A stretch of DNA of 64,000 nt from Thalassia testudinum (GCA_037157565.1 JAZHRO010000046.1:19070501-19134500), one strand, 5' to 3'. Counted from the stretch's first letter, positions 1-12,022 are shown. The notes: generated from the letters alone by a model not told the origin. Translations and numbers: made by a program.

Positions 1-1
1 G

Positions 2-175
2 AGTATCTGGTGGGCACCATATCTCTTGACCCACATTCATCAACTGACCAAACTTATTAGGTTGGGGCTACATCATTAGCCTGTTGATTTGAACAAGCAC
101 CTAGTTGGACCGACTAGGCTATTGATTAAGGTGCTTGTTCTACGAAACTCCGTTGATTTGACCACTCCACCATGA
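2..175 (+). pseudogene. C-terminal remnant of the family X 625-aa ORF
   Basis: Read from base 2, this stretch matches the C-terminal 60 residues of the intact ORF at 46421-48298. The match is strongest over NKHLVGPTRLLIKVLVL, which is identical in both copies although many of its codons differ at silent positions. The copy is broken: a TAG at 92-94 replaces the CAG (Gln) of the intact copy, and a TGA follows at about 173-175. The N-terminal part is outside the window. Function unknown; see the entry for the intact ORF. Confidence 0.75.
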
Positions 176-1765
176 CCACTTTCTGCTCAACTGAAGGCAT
201 TGATCTAGCACTTAATCGGAGGCAACCCGTCATTCCAAAAATCCTGAGATCCTTCTGATTATCCATTTGAGCTTCACATCTACTAAACTCTGAGTTTAGC
301 TTTAGAATAGTCGACTCCACCTTCGGTATATATACAAGAGCTTGAAATCATCCACAACAGCCATCCCAACCCATTCGCCTGCCCATTGACCCTATTCTAA
401 CCCATGAACCAAGCTAATTCCATACCCTCCGATTTTGGGGGGTGTTAAAGTGCAAACACAAAAAAATTCAAGTTTTTGAGGGCTCTCACAAAAAAATTAC
501 ATATTCCAAAAAACCAAGAAATTGAAAATAACAAAAAATGGAGAACGGCGAGGAAATTTTGTGAGATTAATTGCATATCATTCTTGAGGAGGAAGAGAGG
601 AGGTGATTTAAATGTCAGAAAGGAGCACAATTTGAAACACAAAAGTGATAGTCATTAGTAAAAGATTATGGAATCTACTTAAGTTCTTGACCAAAACAAA
701 AGAAAAAAAATTAAGTACTAAAAGAATAGGGAGATAAAGAGATTAGTATAAGTGCTGATCTTAGGCCTCTTGGGCTTGTTTGTAGGGCTTAAAAATTCAA
801 GTATCCATTAAGATCTGGATAATCCTCAAGAGGTTGAGGAAAATGAGAAGCTTACGTAATAGGTCTAAGGCTTAGGGAGTATTCGGCCTCGTTAAATGAC
901 CTCTGGTTTGCGGGACTCGGTAACGTAAGCACCCTAATTCACACATAGTCTAGTTCAGTGTGCTTAATAATCAAAATCATGCAAAAGTGTTCCGTGTTCT
1001 AAAAAAGCTACTTAGATTAGGAGCAGCTTATAAACACAAGTTGATTTGGATGAGTTCCCAATGCGGAGAGGCAGGAAATTTTCTTCAAAGATGTGCAATA
1101 ACATACTGTCTCCTCGATGCTTGTCTTCTAAGATATCTAAATATCCTACCAGGGGCATGAAAGCACCTTCTGCTGGTTCAGGTGCCATGGGCGCGATTAT
1201 CTCGAAATGTCAATCGCGAGGGCCGAAATTTAGCTACAGAATGCCTTGGGCTGTACTATCATGAAGTGTCGAAAGCAAGGGTTCTAAGGGTTGCCATGGG
1301 TAGTGCTATCTCAAAGCATCAATTAACAGGGACCCTGCAAGGATTGATGGTAGGAGCAAGGAATTCGATACAGTTTGTGTTTTTGAGCTAATCTAAAGCT
1401 AGAAATAAAGAAAAGTAAAAGAGAGAAAGCTCTCTAAAAATGAAAAAAAATTCTTCTATCCCTCTCTCTTACAAAAAGCACTGCAAACAGAACCTGGACT
1501 AACCATGTTACAAGCACGGGTTCTTTAATTGTTGGGTTCAACGAACCATAGGATAGTTTCTGTGGGCCTTAGAAACCTTCACGATAGACTGAGGCTAAAA
1601 CTAGTCAAGTCTGGATCTTGGTTGGTACTTGAGTACCTCTAGGCCAACTTTTGTCATTCTGACCTAATTTTTAAAAAAAATAAAGAATCAGGACTTTGAA
1701 CATGAAGGCATGGTCTAGAATTCGAGTTAAATTCATGAGATTTTGCTTAGGGACTAGCAAAAGTT
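176..1765 (+). other. 3' untranslated region of Xa
   Basis: No coding potential. It starts with the post-ORF motif GAGGCAACCCGTC near 221-233, shared with B (about 13800) and Xc (minus strand, about 46385). A GACTCCACCT motif at about 312 is shared with all other elements here. Three imperfect repeats beginning GCCATGGG or GCCTTGGG start at 1184, 1243 and 1293. Short ORFs here are chance frames. Confidence 0.65.
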
Positions 1766-1778
1766 AGGCATGGGGGTA
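1766..1778 (+). other. Polypurine tract of Xa
   Basis: Reads AGGCATGGGGGTA and directly precedes the LTR start TGATGAT. The same G-rich tract precedes the LTR start in B (15397-15409) and Xc (44923-44935, minus). It is the expected primer site for plus-strand DNA synthesis. Confidence 0.75.
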
Positions 1779-1798
1779 TGATGATAATGTCATCATCA

Positions 1799-3705
1799 AT
1801 TATATGTGCAATGTAGACATGCGCCCACATACGTATGTGCATCTTGGAATAATGTGGGCCACCAAAAGCTAAACTGAAGAACCTAATGGGCAGTCTTCTT
1901 CCCACTAAAATGTCCCCCACAATGGAGGTCATGGCAGAAACACAGAACACTTCTTTGTTCTTCATCAGGGACGCAACGGCGAAAAAGCTGGTCAGGGCCT
2001 ACTCTAAAAAGCTCGGGTTCCTCCCATTGATAAAATTTAGCATTAGCAAGAAACCTATCTCACTTCTGCTTGTCCCAAATACTAGGGGTAATGCCCGTGA
2101 CCAGATAGTTCACTATGTCAGCAAACCAAGAAATTTTAGCCTCCACGACCATCAGAGACTCATCAGGGAAAGTCTCTTGAATACCGCTAGCAGGGTTTGA
2201 TGCCTCAATAGGAATCCTAGACAGATGATCTACAACCACATTCTCAACTCCTTTCTTATCTTTAATTTCCAAGTCAAATTTTTGGAGTAGCAGAATCCAA
2301 TGAATTAGGCAAGGTTTGGTGTCCTTTTTAGCAAGAAGATGCTTTAGGGAAGAATGATCAATGAACACCACAACCTTGGATCCCAACAGATAAGATCGAA
2401 ACTTTTCCAAAGCAAATACTATAGCAAGAAATTCCTTTTTAGTGACCATGTAATTTTGCTGAGGATCTGTAAGGGTCTTGTTGGCATAATGTAGCACATG
2501 AGGTTTGCCATCAACCCTTTGACCTAAGACCGCTCCCACTGCAAAATCAGAGGCATCGCACATTAGCTTAAATGGGAGGGTCCAATCTGGTGCTTGGAGA
2601 ATCGGCGTGGTAATAAGGGCTTTCCTCAAGACTTGGAAAGCCTCGCCACATCTATCATCAAAATCGAAGGAGACATCCTTCGCTAACAAGTCGCAGAGTG
2701 GCTTAGAGATTTTACTGAAATCTCTAATGAAGCACCTATAAAATCCAGCATGGCCAAGGAAAGATCTAACTTGACGGACATTGGCGAGCAATGGAAGCTT
2801 AGAGATGGAATCAATTTTTGCGGTGTCCACCTCTAATCCTCTTTCGGAAACTATATGCCCTAACACAATGCCCTGCTGGACCATAAAGTTGCTTTTCTCC
2901 CAGCTAAGCACTAGCTTTGCCTCTTCGCAATGGGTTAAGACTTTATCAAGGTGCGAAAGGCATAGGTTAAATGACGAGACATAAATGGAGAAGTCTTCCT
3001 TGAAAATTTCAATGAACTCATCGATCATATCAAAAAAGATAGCCATCATACAACGTTGGAAAGTGGCAGTAGCATTACATAACCCGAATGGCATTTGGCG
3101 GAATGCAAATGTGCCATACGAACTCGTGAAGGTGGTATGCTCCTGATCGTTAGGAAAAACAACTATCTAATTATACCCAGAGTACCTGTCAAGAAAACAG
3201 AAGTACTTGTTCCCTGCCAATCGTTCCAAAATTTTATCGATAAACGGTAAGGGGAAATGGTCTTTTTAGGTAGCCATGTTCAAACGATGGTAATCACTGC
3301 AGACCCGCCAACTAGTTGAGGGTCTAGTGGTCACCAACTCTCCTTGGTCATTCTCCTCCATAGTGATTCCTACCTTTCTGGCTACTACATGAATAGGACT
3401 GACCCATTTACTATCTGAAATGGGATAGATAATCCCTGCATCCAGCCATTTCAGAATCTTCTTTTTAATAACCTCCTGCATATTTGGGTTGAGCCTTCTC
3501 TTCATGTCTCAGAAAGGTTTCACGGACTCGTCCATGTATATATGATGCATGCAAAGAAAGGGATCAACACCCTTGATATTAGCAATTGACCAGGCAATTG
3601 CTTCCTTGTGCCTTTGTAAACACTGAAGCAGAGCTCCCTCCTACAATTCAGATAATGCCGACGAGATAATAACAGGGAGCGTGTTATTAGGGCTAAGGAA
3701 AGCAT
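1799..3705 (-). pseudogene. pol: Element A pol: reverse transcriptase, RNase H, integrase N-terminus
   Basis: The RT palm and fingers begin near 3600 (segment 3505-3266 has RRLNPNMQEV and WVSPIHVV). The long open segment 3094-2060 holds the end of RT ([18 protein letters not shown]), the RNase H domain ([15 protein letters not shown], then [19 protein letters not shown]) and the linker to integrase. The RT catalytic motif, FMDD in elements D and E, is changed to FKED near 2990-3005, which removes one catalytic aspartate. The H2C2 zinc-binding region of integrase can be followed in another frame (CGGHFSGKKTAH, then a C-x2-C) to about 1805, where it is cut off. In-frame stops and frameshifts occur at about 3510, 3265, 3160 and 2060. 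The gene would have replicated the element through an RNA intermediate; this copy cannot. Confidence 0.85.
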
Positions 3706-3708
3706 ATT

Positions 3709-4569
3709 TCAATGTGCTCGGGAGGGTTTCAACTCCAACTCAGGAGCCTTTTGGATTGAGGGTTTAAGTTGAGAAGTCCCTGCCTTAGGTAGTGGATCTA
3801 CCTTTACGGTCCAGGGTGGGGACAGAGACTCAGTGTGTATCCCCAACAACTCTTCTAATTTGGGCATTTCTCTTTCAATTTCCTTAATAATCAAGGGATG
3901 GTCCTTAGATATGACCTTTTGAAGGGGATCTCTACATAAGAGTGCTGGAGTAGTCTCTTTAATTATTTCATCAATGACCTTAATCTGAGAACAATTTTCA
4001 AATCCGGATTGCTTGTAAGTATCAAAAATATTCAACTGGATCTTCCTGTTCCTGAAGCCCATTTTAAGTGCCCCAAATCTACAATTGATAGAGGCATTGT
4101 CTATGGCCAAGAAGGGGCATCCCAGAATAATGGACAGCTTTGTGGGCTTATTTGATGGGTCAGTATCAAGCACCAGAAAGTCAACAGGGAAGAACAAGTC
4201 CTCCACTCTTACAAGGACATCTTCCAACAATCCCCATGGTGTCTTAAGTGATCTGTCTGCAACCTGGAGGATTACTGGACTAAGCTTTACCTTGCCTCCT
4301 CCCAAAAGGTCGTAGATAGAGCTCGGTAAAATGTTCACCCCCGCACCCAGATCGAGCAGAGCCTCATCATTGTGTTGGTTACCTATAACCACTAATATAT
4401 ACAGGGCCCCTGGGTCTTTCATTTTGGGGGGTGTTCCATGCTGGAGAATCGAGCTAACATGGTCAAGCAAGATGACCTTAGTTTGGACCTGTTTCCTAGA
4501 TCGATGCTTTTGGGTGCACAGATCCTTCATAAACTTGGCATAGGACGGGATCTGTTTCATAGCCTCCAA
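3709..4569 (-). pseudogene. Element A aspartic protease region
   Basis: A 286-codon open segment with the Athila-type protease active site ALLDLGAGVNILP (catalytic Asp near 4350), where DLG replaces the usual DTG, followed by the flap and the ILGCPFLAIDNASINC segment typical of the second half of the domain. The C-terminal 100 residues are an acidic and proline-rich linker to reverse transcriptase. It lies between gag and RT in the expected order. The segment is open, but flanking stops separate it from gag and RT, so it is annotated as part of a broken polyprotein. Confidence 0.8.
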
Positions 4570-6199
4570 TAGAGGCAGTTAATCTGGACTTGCCTAAAAG
4601 TGTCCACAATCCATTCCATCCTATCCTTGGCTCCAGATGAGCCAACAGAAGATTCCCCAGGAGCAGATAGGTGCTTTGGATAAGGCACCCTCGGCTTCTG
4701 GGTAGAGGGGTCGTCATGGTGGGAAATGGGTGGTGGAAGGATGACATCCTCATTGTGGGTGATTTTGTGTGAGGGAGAATAATGTGGCTCTTCCTCAATG
4801 GAGATGGAAGTTGGGTTAGGTGTAGAAGGGGAATTCTGAGACGTAATCGTAGGAGTGTTATCAAGCATGTCAATCTTCTTTCCACTTCTCAGCACAATCA
4901 CCGCTTAGGCGTGCTCCCTAAATACGACCCCCTTGCCCTTAGGGTTCTCCTCAGAAGAGCTAGGCAGCTTCCCTGGATCACGTTGTCTAACTGCCTCAGT
5001 AAGATGACCAATTTGGGATTGCATATCAGTAATCATCTTATTCTGAGATTGGATGACCATATTCTGATGCTCTTGCATTGCTTTCATCATGGCTTTAAGT
5101 TCGTTCATCTCAAAGGGCTTAGTCTAAGGAGGGTTTTCATAAGATGGTTAGCATATGGGTTAGGGAGGTAAGGGTCTTATATTCCATGAGTTAGAAGCAT
5201 CACCTTGCTTCCAAGAGAAGTTTGGATGGTTCCGCCACCCCAGATTATAGGTATTGGAATAAGGGTTATTGCGAGGAGGGTAGAAACCTTGGGCCGCATT
5301 CAAGTTGGCCTGAACCAACTCAAGGAATTGATTTGCCTGATGGCACTCTGCAGTGGCGTGCATTGTGCTTTGGCAAATGGAGCATTCCCTGAAAGCCTGA
5401 AAGAGAGAGGCTACTTGCGAGTTCATGCCGAGGTTTGGTAAAAGCCTATCAAAGTTTTTATTCAATAATTGAATCTGATAAGAAAAATCCTGAGAAGCCC
5501 CGGCTTCATAGGCCTCTATCTTCCTCTGCAAGATTGATGGTTTTCTTTCTTGATAAGCAGAGGACAAATGTATGGAGTTGTCGCTAAATGTTTCAAATAA
5601 TGCCCAGGCTTCATCCTCAGTTCTGGTCATGAAGGTTCCTGCATAGGCTGCATCGATGGTTTGCCTATGCCTTTCAGATAATCCGTTATAGAACCTTTCG
5701 ACCAACTGCCATCTTGGCACCTGATGGTTGGGGCATAACCTAAGAAGGTCATTAAAGCGCTCCCAAGTCTCATGAAATTGCTCCCCTTCCTGTTGAGTAA
5801 AACCCATAATCTCTCTTCTGCAATGGTTGGTCTTACTCATAGGAAAATACTTTTTCAAAAATTCTCCCTTAAGGGTGGCCTAATCATTTACCCTTGCATC
5901 GAGGGTATGATACCAGTGCTTGGCCTTATCATTTAGGGTGAATGGAAATAGAGTCCTCATCAGGGCTTCATCAGTAAAGTCCTGGAGCTTCACTATGGAA
6001 CAGACCTCGGTAAATTCCTCCAAATGCCGGTAGGGGTCCTCCCTAGTAGTACCATAAACGGAGGGCAACAAAGATATGGTACTATCTTGATCTCATATGG
6101 ATTATCCCCTGCTAGTTGTCTCGGTGCTTGTGCGGGTCGGTTAGTTGGAATAAAATAGTCCCTTAGGGTCCTTTGTTGATTTGCTCCTTGATCAGCCAT
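4570..6199 (-). pseudogene. gag: Element A gag (capsid and nucleocapsid)
   Basis: The start is taken as the Met at 6199 (MADQGANQQRT), just after the leader. Capsid-like sequence follows in pieces: DPYRHLEEF and AKHWYHTL in 6071-5880, then FLKKYFP, ETWERFNDLLRLCP and NGLSERHRQTIDAA in 5880-5160. Near residue 165 of the 5858-5160 segment lies a C-x2-C-x4-H-x4-C zinc knuckle (CSICQSTMHATAEC), followed by the NPYSNTYNLGWRNHPNFSW box. Segment 5108-4905 is Met/Gln-rich and likely helical, and 4901-4570 is a Pro/Ser-rich linker with VLRSGKKI. Breaks: a frameshift near 6080, a stop at 5880 and stops near 5160 and 4905. The zinc knuckle is absent from the gags of D and E. Confidence 0.8.
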
Positions 6200-7532
6200 T
6201 CCTTCTCTTTTCTCTCCTAGGTGAGCTTTCCTAAGAATTCTCTCGGGCTTAGGATCAAACACTAGACTACCCTCAAGAGAGTGTCTACCAAGCATACAAT
6301 ATCAATCACAATTCAGGTTCTTATTGATTGAGTGAAACTTCCACTCCAAAGATAAGTCAAAAGGTCAAGGCTTATCCCTCCGTTCCCACGTAAGTGGTAT
6401 AAGAGGGGTGATGTCTTGAAATTTTAACCTTCTTTGTTGCGAAGGTAGAATTGGTTGATATAGATGGCCAAACAAGTTTGTCACTGCAATTACGTGCCTT
6501 AATTCAACCTTCGAGTGCCCTAGGACCTATACTTTGCTTGGATGATACTCCCAGGAGATCAACTGAGAAGTTACTCCATGGACGAACAAAGGGATGCAAA
6601 TACGGTGAACCCTTCCTTTGAGGCAATGCGTATGCGATGGCCCTTAGCTACCCTTTTGTTCCTTTAAGGGATGTCCCCCTCTGTAAAGTATCAAAACACT
6701 TGGTCAAAAGATAGTACCACCACCACCACAAAGTAAAATAGCAGGGTTTGCACCGATAAAGAGATCGGTGCCTATAGCCTTAAGGGATCGAGCCTTAGTG
6801 CAGTGCCTAATGTGCATGCTCAGTGTCAAAAGTGTGCATCACACCGTAAATTTTTTTATTTTTTTGAAAACACAGACAAGTCCCTTAGAATTAGATCAAA
6901 TGTGAATTGATTTTAAGGTCGAATCTGATTATCAATCCCACTTTTAGTTATGCGACAACTAAATTAGTAAATTCAAACAACTTGGTGGTCTTGAATTTTA
7001 ATTTGAATGCAAATGCTTAAACAGGAGCTAGATGAAAAAGTTAGAAAGGTGTACCTGTCTCCAGCAATCTTCATGCTAATATGGTTGCAATGTAATAATA
7101 AGATCTAATGTGCTGCTCAATCACCTTTAAATGCTTGCACCTAAGGGCATGCAACTCCTAAACAGGTAGCTTGATATTTTCTTTTGTTGGTTTTAAAGGC
7201 AAGCAAGCAAAAAATGGAATCACACACGTAGAAAAATGTAAACCCTAGTAGCTAAAGAATGTGAGGAGAAACCCCCAAAAATTTAGGCCCAATTACTACA
7301 AGGGCAAGAAGACAGAAATAAATTTTGTGATGATGGAGAATCCCTTGTGAAAATAGGATTCAGGTCTCCTACGTATTTTCCTTGTGTGGCTTAGCTCGAG
7401 GTTGATGTCGTCGCTCTGTTGTGCCTGTTGCCCTGTCAGATTCCTCACACAATAAGATAAAAAAAATGAACAAATAATTGCGCAACTCAAAATATTCAAA
7501 AATAATAAAGTGAATCTATTGCGTCTGTTGCC
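6200..7532 (-). other. Element A 5' leader
   Basis: About 1.3 kb between PBS and gag with no long ORF. AT-rich near 7000-7500, with an A/T homopolymer patch at 6849-6865. It matches the position and length of the leaders of D and E. It would hold packaging signals, but none can be recognised by eye. Confidence 0.6.
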
Positions 7533-7550
7533 TCCCCGGCAACGGCGCCA
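7533..7550 (-). other. Element A primer-binding site (tRNA-Asp)
   Basis: On the minus strand it reads TGGCGCCGTTGCCGGGGA, perfectly complementary over 18 nt to the 3' end of plant tRNA-Asp including CCA, the primer known for Athila elements. Two bases separate it from the LTR end (CA). Confidence 0.92.
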
Positions 7551-7552
7551 TT

Positions 7553-9900
7553 TGACGGAGGGATTTTCGCTTATTTATGAAGATGATAGTAATAAAGTGA
7601 TATGTCATTGTGTTTTATGTGGTGGAAAATCTCTCAATCAAAAATTAAAATAAATATCAAATTTAACCACAATAAAAATGTCACATCCACAGGGAGGAAT
7701 AGAACCAATAAATTCACGAGTAGAGGATTATAATGTTTGCAGACAACTTCGTGACTTCATTGCGAAGAATATGCTACTCTAAATGGAGCTTGCAATTTCC
7801 TTAAAAGTTCAAGGCTATTTATGCAATTTTCACGTCAGGAATTAAGCTCCCAAAAATATGTATATGATGCATGTGTAGTGGCATATCATGTAAATTTGAC
7901 TTGCATGCAAATCTGATTTGAATTTCAATGTTGAATGATGCACATAACACAAGTTAAGTAAATTCATGAAACTATAAGTGCATCCATGCAATGTGGCATG
8001 AATAAAATAATAATATTAAAGTGGCAATGGCATACAATGTAAATTTTAATTGGGGCAAAAATAGAGGAAACTTCCTCTCTCTTCCTTGCATGCACGAGGA
8101 GGCTTCATGGGAGGAGCTACGCTACGGGAAGGCACGTCTCAACAAGGGCTACGCGATGGTGGTGAGTGGCAGCTGGAGGAGGCCAGAGGTGGCCGGCTGG
8201 CGGAGAGGAGCGTCAGCCTATCAACGGCAAGTGGCTGCGCAGCTGCTGTGGCTGTGGCATGCGGGCGCATGTGGCTGTGCTACACTGCCTGCAGGTGCGT
8301 GGCTGCTGTGGGTGCACTGCTGCGGGTGGTGCTTTGGGTTCTTGCATGGCTGCTAGAAAGGAAGAAGATGACGAAGAGGAGGAGAAGCGCGGTCTGCAGT
8401 GCGCCTCTTTCCACCCCCTGAAGGCGCTACGCGCTCTGAAGTTGCGTGAGGGCACTGCGCGGTGAGGCGGGGCGTGCTTGGTGAAGGCGCTGGTGGCTAC
8501 TTGGCATGGTGAGGGCTTGCAGTGCGGTGTCTACCTAGCGCGGGGTGGGGAGGAGTGCTTGCAACGGCGCGGCTACAGGTGCACGGTGGGAGGATGGTGC
8601 AACGCCAACAGGGTTGCAGTGAGTGCTGGGCTTAGCAAGGGCGTGACTGCAGGAGAAGATGAAGCGCATGCCTAGAGGTGTGCGGTGTCAGGCTAGAGTG
8701 TGCTTGCTTGCAAGGCGCGTGAAGGCTGTGGCAGTGGGTGGTGGTGAGCCTGTAGGGCACGCGGTGGGAGGATGCGTGTGCGAGGAGCCTGTGGCTATGG
8801 TGCTGGAGAGCTTGCAGGCAGGCTGGAGGCACCGTGCACGCCTTCTCCATAGTGCACGCAGTCTCTTCTCGCCGATGGTCTACCCTTCCAAGCCCTCAGC
8901 TTTTTCTTTTCTCCTCCCCCCGGTGCAAGTCAAGGGATTTTCAAATCCCTTAATAAACTTGGTCAGCGGCTGTTGATGGAGTCGTTGAGGCTGGTCGGAG
9001 GTTGAGAGATTTATTGGGGGGGAATATCTCTTCACCACCCTCTTCTTTGCACAAATTATTCCTACAATAAGATAATTACATAATAAGTTATAGAATAAAT
9101 TTAAACTTAAATAATGATGCATGCAATCATTTAATGACCTAATGTGGTTATTAACAAATATAAAATGTTAGAATAGAATTACTTAGGTGTAACAATAGTC
9201 CATTAAAATGGACTCATCACCAGATGTTTGACAATAGTGTCAAACATCTTAAAATGAAAAGTTAGACATCTTGACTTGTTTTCTGGACATCCAAACAGAG
9301 GCAGGGAGGAATTAAGGTTCTGTCTGTAGAAATTGGACATCGAGACCAAGTGTCTGAACGTCTTAAAATGCTGCAGAAGTGGGTTTTAGGTGCGCGGGTT
9401 GTGGCTAAGGGTTCTAGATGTCCTGTAACTCATCTGAATTTCCAGATAGAGGCTGGAAATAAGGTTTTAGGGCTTCCTAAGGTACAGCGACCTAATCTAA
9501 GGGTGGCTAAGTCTTGGGGAAGCTTCTAGGCTGTCCTAGGGCTAGGATGGACCAAAGTTCTTTGTTGTTTACTGCTTTATTCCTACTTAACATAATAGAA
9601 TACCTCAACCCCTTACATTATTGTCTACTACATCTTATTCTTCGTCTTCTGCTCCAGCTCTACTGCAACTATAGCTTCAGGTCTAGCTTCAGATCCAGTC
9701 TTAGATCTAGCTCCTGGGCTTCCTATTTCCTACAATTTATAAAATGCACCTAATTAGTATATTATAGCATTATTCTATGCATAGCTATAGGAGGAACAGT
9801 AAAGATACAAATAATGCTTATGCATGCATGAACTACCACAACTTATGCTCAGTCCTAGCCTAATTCTGGACAATTAAGACCTATGATTGCTGCGCAATCA
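7553..9900 (-). repeat. Element A 5' LTR (complete, 2,348 bp)
   Basis: Both boundaries are clear. On the minus strand it begins at 9900 with TGATTGC and ends at 7553 with CCGTCA, two bases from the PBS. The first 17 bases form an inverted repeat (7-3-7). The segment 9226-9465 holds degenerate TCTGGACATCC-like motifs also seen in the other family Y LTRs. The middle part, about 8085-8930, is markedly GC-rich and CpG-containing, unlike the other Y LTRs, and gives several overlapping chance ORFs in many frames. Target duplication cannot be tested because the other end is lost. Confidence 0.9.
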
Positions 9901-9984
9901 CAACACAGGACCCACCTTATCCAAACCACTCCCAGCCTAGTAATGTAAACTCAAACCCTAGGATAATCATCCAGGATACCCTTA

Positions 9985-10730
9985 TCCCCGATCAAGAACC
10001 TGGACCCATTCTAGAAGAACCATCTAAGGTTCCATTTCCTAAGGCCATGACCAAGGGAAAAAGGACAGCCAAACCCGTGGCACCTGAGGAAGACCTAGTT
10101 AAGCTCTTTGAGTAGCTCCATATAAACATCCACTTGATGGATGCGATAGGCCATGTATCGACTTACGTGCGATTTCTGAAAGACTTTTTTACACCTAGGC
10201 GTAAGCCACGAACCAAAAATGAGAACCCGATCGTACTGTTAGAGCAAGGCAGCTCCATCATTTTGAGTAAGCTCCCACCTAAGGCAAAAGACCCATGCAC
10301 CCCTCTGATCTCCTGTGCAATCGGTGATATACAGTCGAACCAAGCCTTACTGGACCTAGGAGCTTCCATAAATTTGATACCTACATCCCTACTAGAGTAC
10401 TTCGAGGAATCTGAACTTAAACTGACAGAGATGACCTTGCAATTAGCTAATCAATCAATTAAGTCACCAAAAGGAATTCTCGAAGATGTCATAGTTAGGG
10501 TACATGATTTTATTTTCCAATGGATTTTATTATCATAAACATGGATGCTTTTGAGAATGTGAAAAATACACCAGTCATACTAGGGTGACCCTTCCTAGCC
10601 ACTGCTAGGGCCAATATCAATTGTGAGGAGGCCAAATTGAATTAAAATTTAGGAGCAAGACACTAAAGATCGACATCTTTAAGATCCAACAAGGAATTAA
10701 TTGCAGAGCTATAGTACAGATTTGTGATAT
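9985..10730 (+). pseudogene. Element B protease region
   Basis: Begins in the gag-protease linker (PKAMTKGKR) and holds the active site ALLDLGASINLIP with its catalytic Asp at about 10353, followed by the second-half motif around 10570-10620. An in-frame stop (TAG near 10112) lies upstream of the open segment 10134-10538, and the frame is lost near 10538. It matches the proteases of A, D and E in order and sequence. The reading frame between the breaks is good, so the domain assignment is firm. Confidence 0.8.
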
Positions 10731-11880
10731 CGAGGCTATGGTTGATGACATATGTATCGAGGAAAACCCAACTATTTCTGATCAACCATAAGAGGATCAA
10801 AACCCGCAATTATAGGAGTCTGAACTCAACCTAGACACACCCATAGCTCCTTCCTTTGCTCTTGACACCCACCCTGAACCACTTGCTGCTGCTGACAACC
10901 CAGTAATGGAATTAAAGCCTCTTCCCAAACATCTCAAATACGTCTTTTTGGGTTCCAACCAGACGTTTCCTATGATTATCAACCCCCGACTCGCACTGGA
11001 TCAGAAAACATGCCTGATTTCTGTTCTCCGGTAGCATCGGAGAGCCATTGGATGGACTCTCGATGATCTGACTAGTATCAATTTTTCATACTGCACACAT
11101 CACATCTACACTAAGGAGGGCTTACGACCATCCTATGAAATGCAGAGACGCCTAAATCCAAATCTACAGGATGTCATGAAAAAGGAGATCATCAAGTGGT
11201 TAGATGTAGGGATCATCTACCTGATCTTCGATAGTCGATGGGTAAGTCCTATCCAAGTTGTGCCTAAGAAGGCAGGGCTCACCATCATCACAACTGAAAT
11301 CAGAGAAACCATACCGACCCATATAGCGAACTCGTGGATAGTCTGCATTGATTACAGAAGACTAAATTCCTCCACAAAGAAAGATCATTTCCCACTACCG
11401 TTCATTGATTAGATCCTCGAGAAACTAGTGAGAAATCAATTCTTCTACTTTTTGGATCGGTACTTCAGTTATAATTAGGTCGCAATCCATCCTGAGGATC
11501 AAGAGATGACCACATTCACCTGCCCCTTCGGAACATACGCATTCCGAAGGATGCTTTTCGGTTTCTGCAATGCACCTACTACCTTGAAGTCTTCATGGAT
11601 GATGTCTCAGCATTTGGTGAATCATTTCACGACTGCCTCCTGCACTTGGTCCAAATCCTCAGGCAATGCATCAACGTGAACTTGGTTCTTTCCTGGGAAA
11701 AGAGCCACTTCATGGTACCTGAGGGAATTGTCCTGGGACACCTCATCTCCGAAAAAGGCATCCAGGTTGATCGAGCCAAGGTGAATCTGATTTCCAAACT
11801 CCCTATGCCTAGTTCGGTCAAAGACATCTGATCCTTTCTAGGGCACATCGATTTTTACCATCGATTCATTCCTGATTTTT
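10731..11880 (+). pseudogene. pol: Element B linker and reverse transcriptase
   Basis: An acidic linker (10740-11000) precedes the RT start. RRLNPNLQDVMKKEI, WVSPIQVVPKKAGL and the IDYRRLN motif lie in 11140-11412. The thumb and connection parts are in 11595-11831 (ILGHLISEKGIQVDRAKV-like). The catalytic box survives as FMDDVS near 11592, but about 40 bases that encode the conserved RCMMAIF stretch just before it in D and E are deleted. Stops at 11410, 11476 and 11829 add to the damage. Inactive. Confidence 0.8.
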
Positions 11881-12022
11881 GAAAATCGTGGGCCCCCTGA
11901 CTAATCTTCTATCTAAGGATGTCCCCTTTGAAATCTCCAAGGAGTGTATTTAGGTATTTGAGATCCTACGTGATTGAGTTACCCAAGCACCAATCCTGCA
12001 GTCCCCTGATTGGTCTTGACCC

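Larger units (their letters stand above)
1..1798 (+). mobile_element. Xa: 3' end of a family X (Athila-like) LTR retrotransposon
   Basis: This stretch aligns by eye with the 3' halves of element B (13700-15426) and of Xc (46600 down to 44906 on the minus strand). In order it holds the tail of the family X ORF, a long 3' untranslated region with three internal repeats, a polypurine tract at about 1766-1778, and only the first 20 bases of the 3' LTR (1779-1798). At about 1799 the sequence switches abruptly to the integrase of element A on the other strand, so most of this LTR and the 3' end of A were lost in one or more deletions. The 5' part of Xa lies before the window. Confidence 0.8.
1799..9900 (-). 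mobile_element. Element A: 3'-truncated Athila-type LTR retrotransposon (family Y)
   Basis: Minus-strand order: complete 5' LTR (9900 to 7553), PBS (7550 to 7533), leader, gag, protease, reverse transcriptase, RNase H and the start of integrase, ending at about 1799 against Xa. The LTR boundary at 9900 abuts the protease-proximal region of element B, so A interrupted B upstream of its protease. The 3' LTR and most of integrase are missing. Coding regions carry several stops and frameshifts, so A is dead. Confidence 0.85.

Noticed and set aside
7533..7550. Possible tRNA-Asp gene fragment
   Set aside because: Only the 18-nt complement is present and it sits two bases from an LTR end, so it is a primer-binding site.
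8021..8976. Several overlapping ORFs of about 100 codons on both strands
   Set aside because: They lie inside the A 5' LTR in a GC-rich stretch that opens many frames at once; Cys/Trp/Gly-rich low-complexity translations with no motif.
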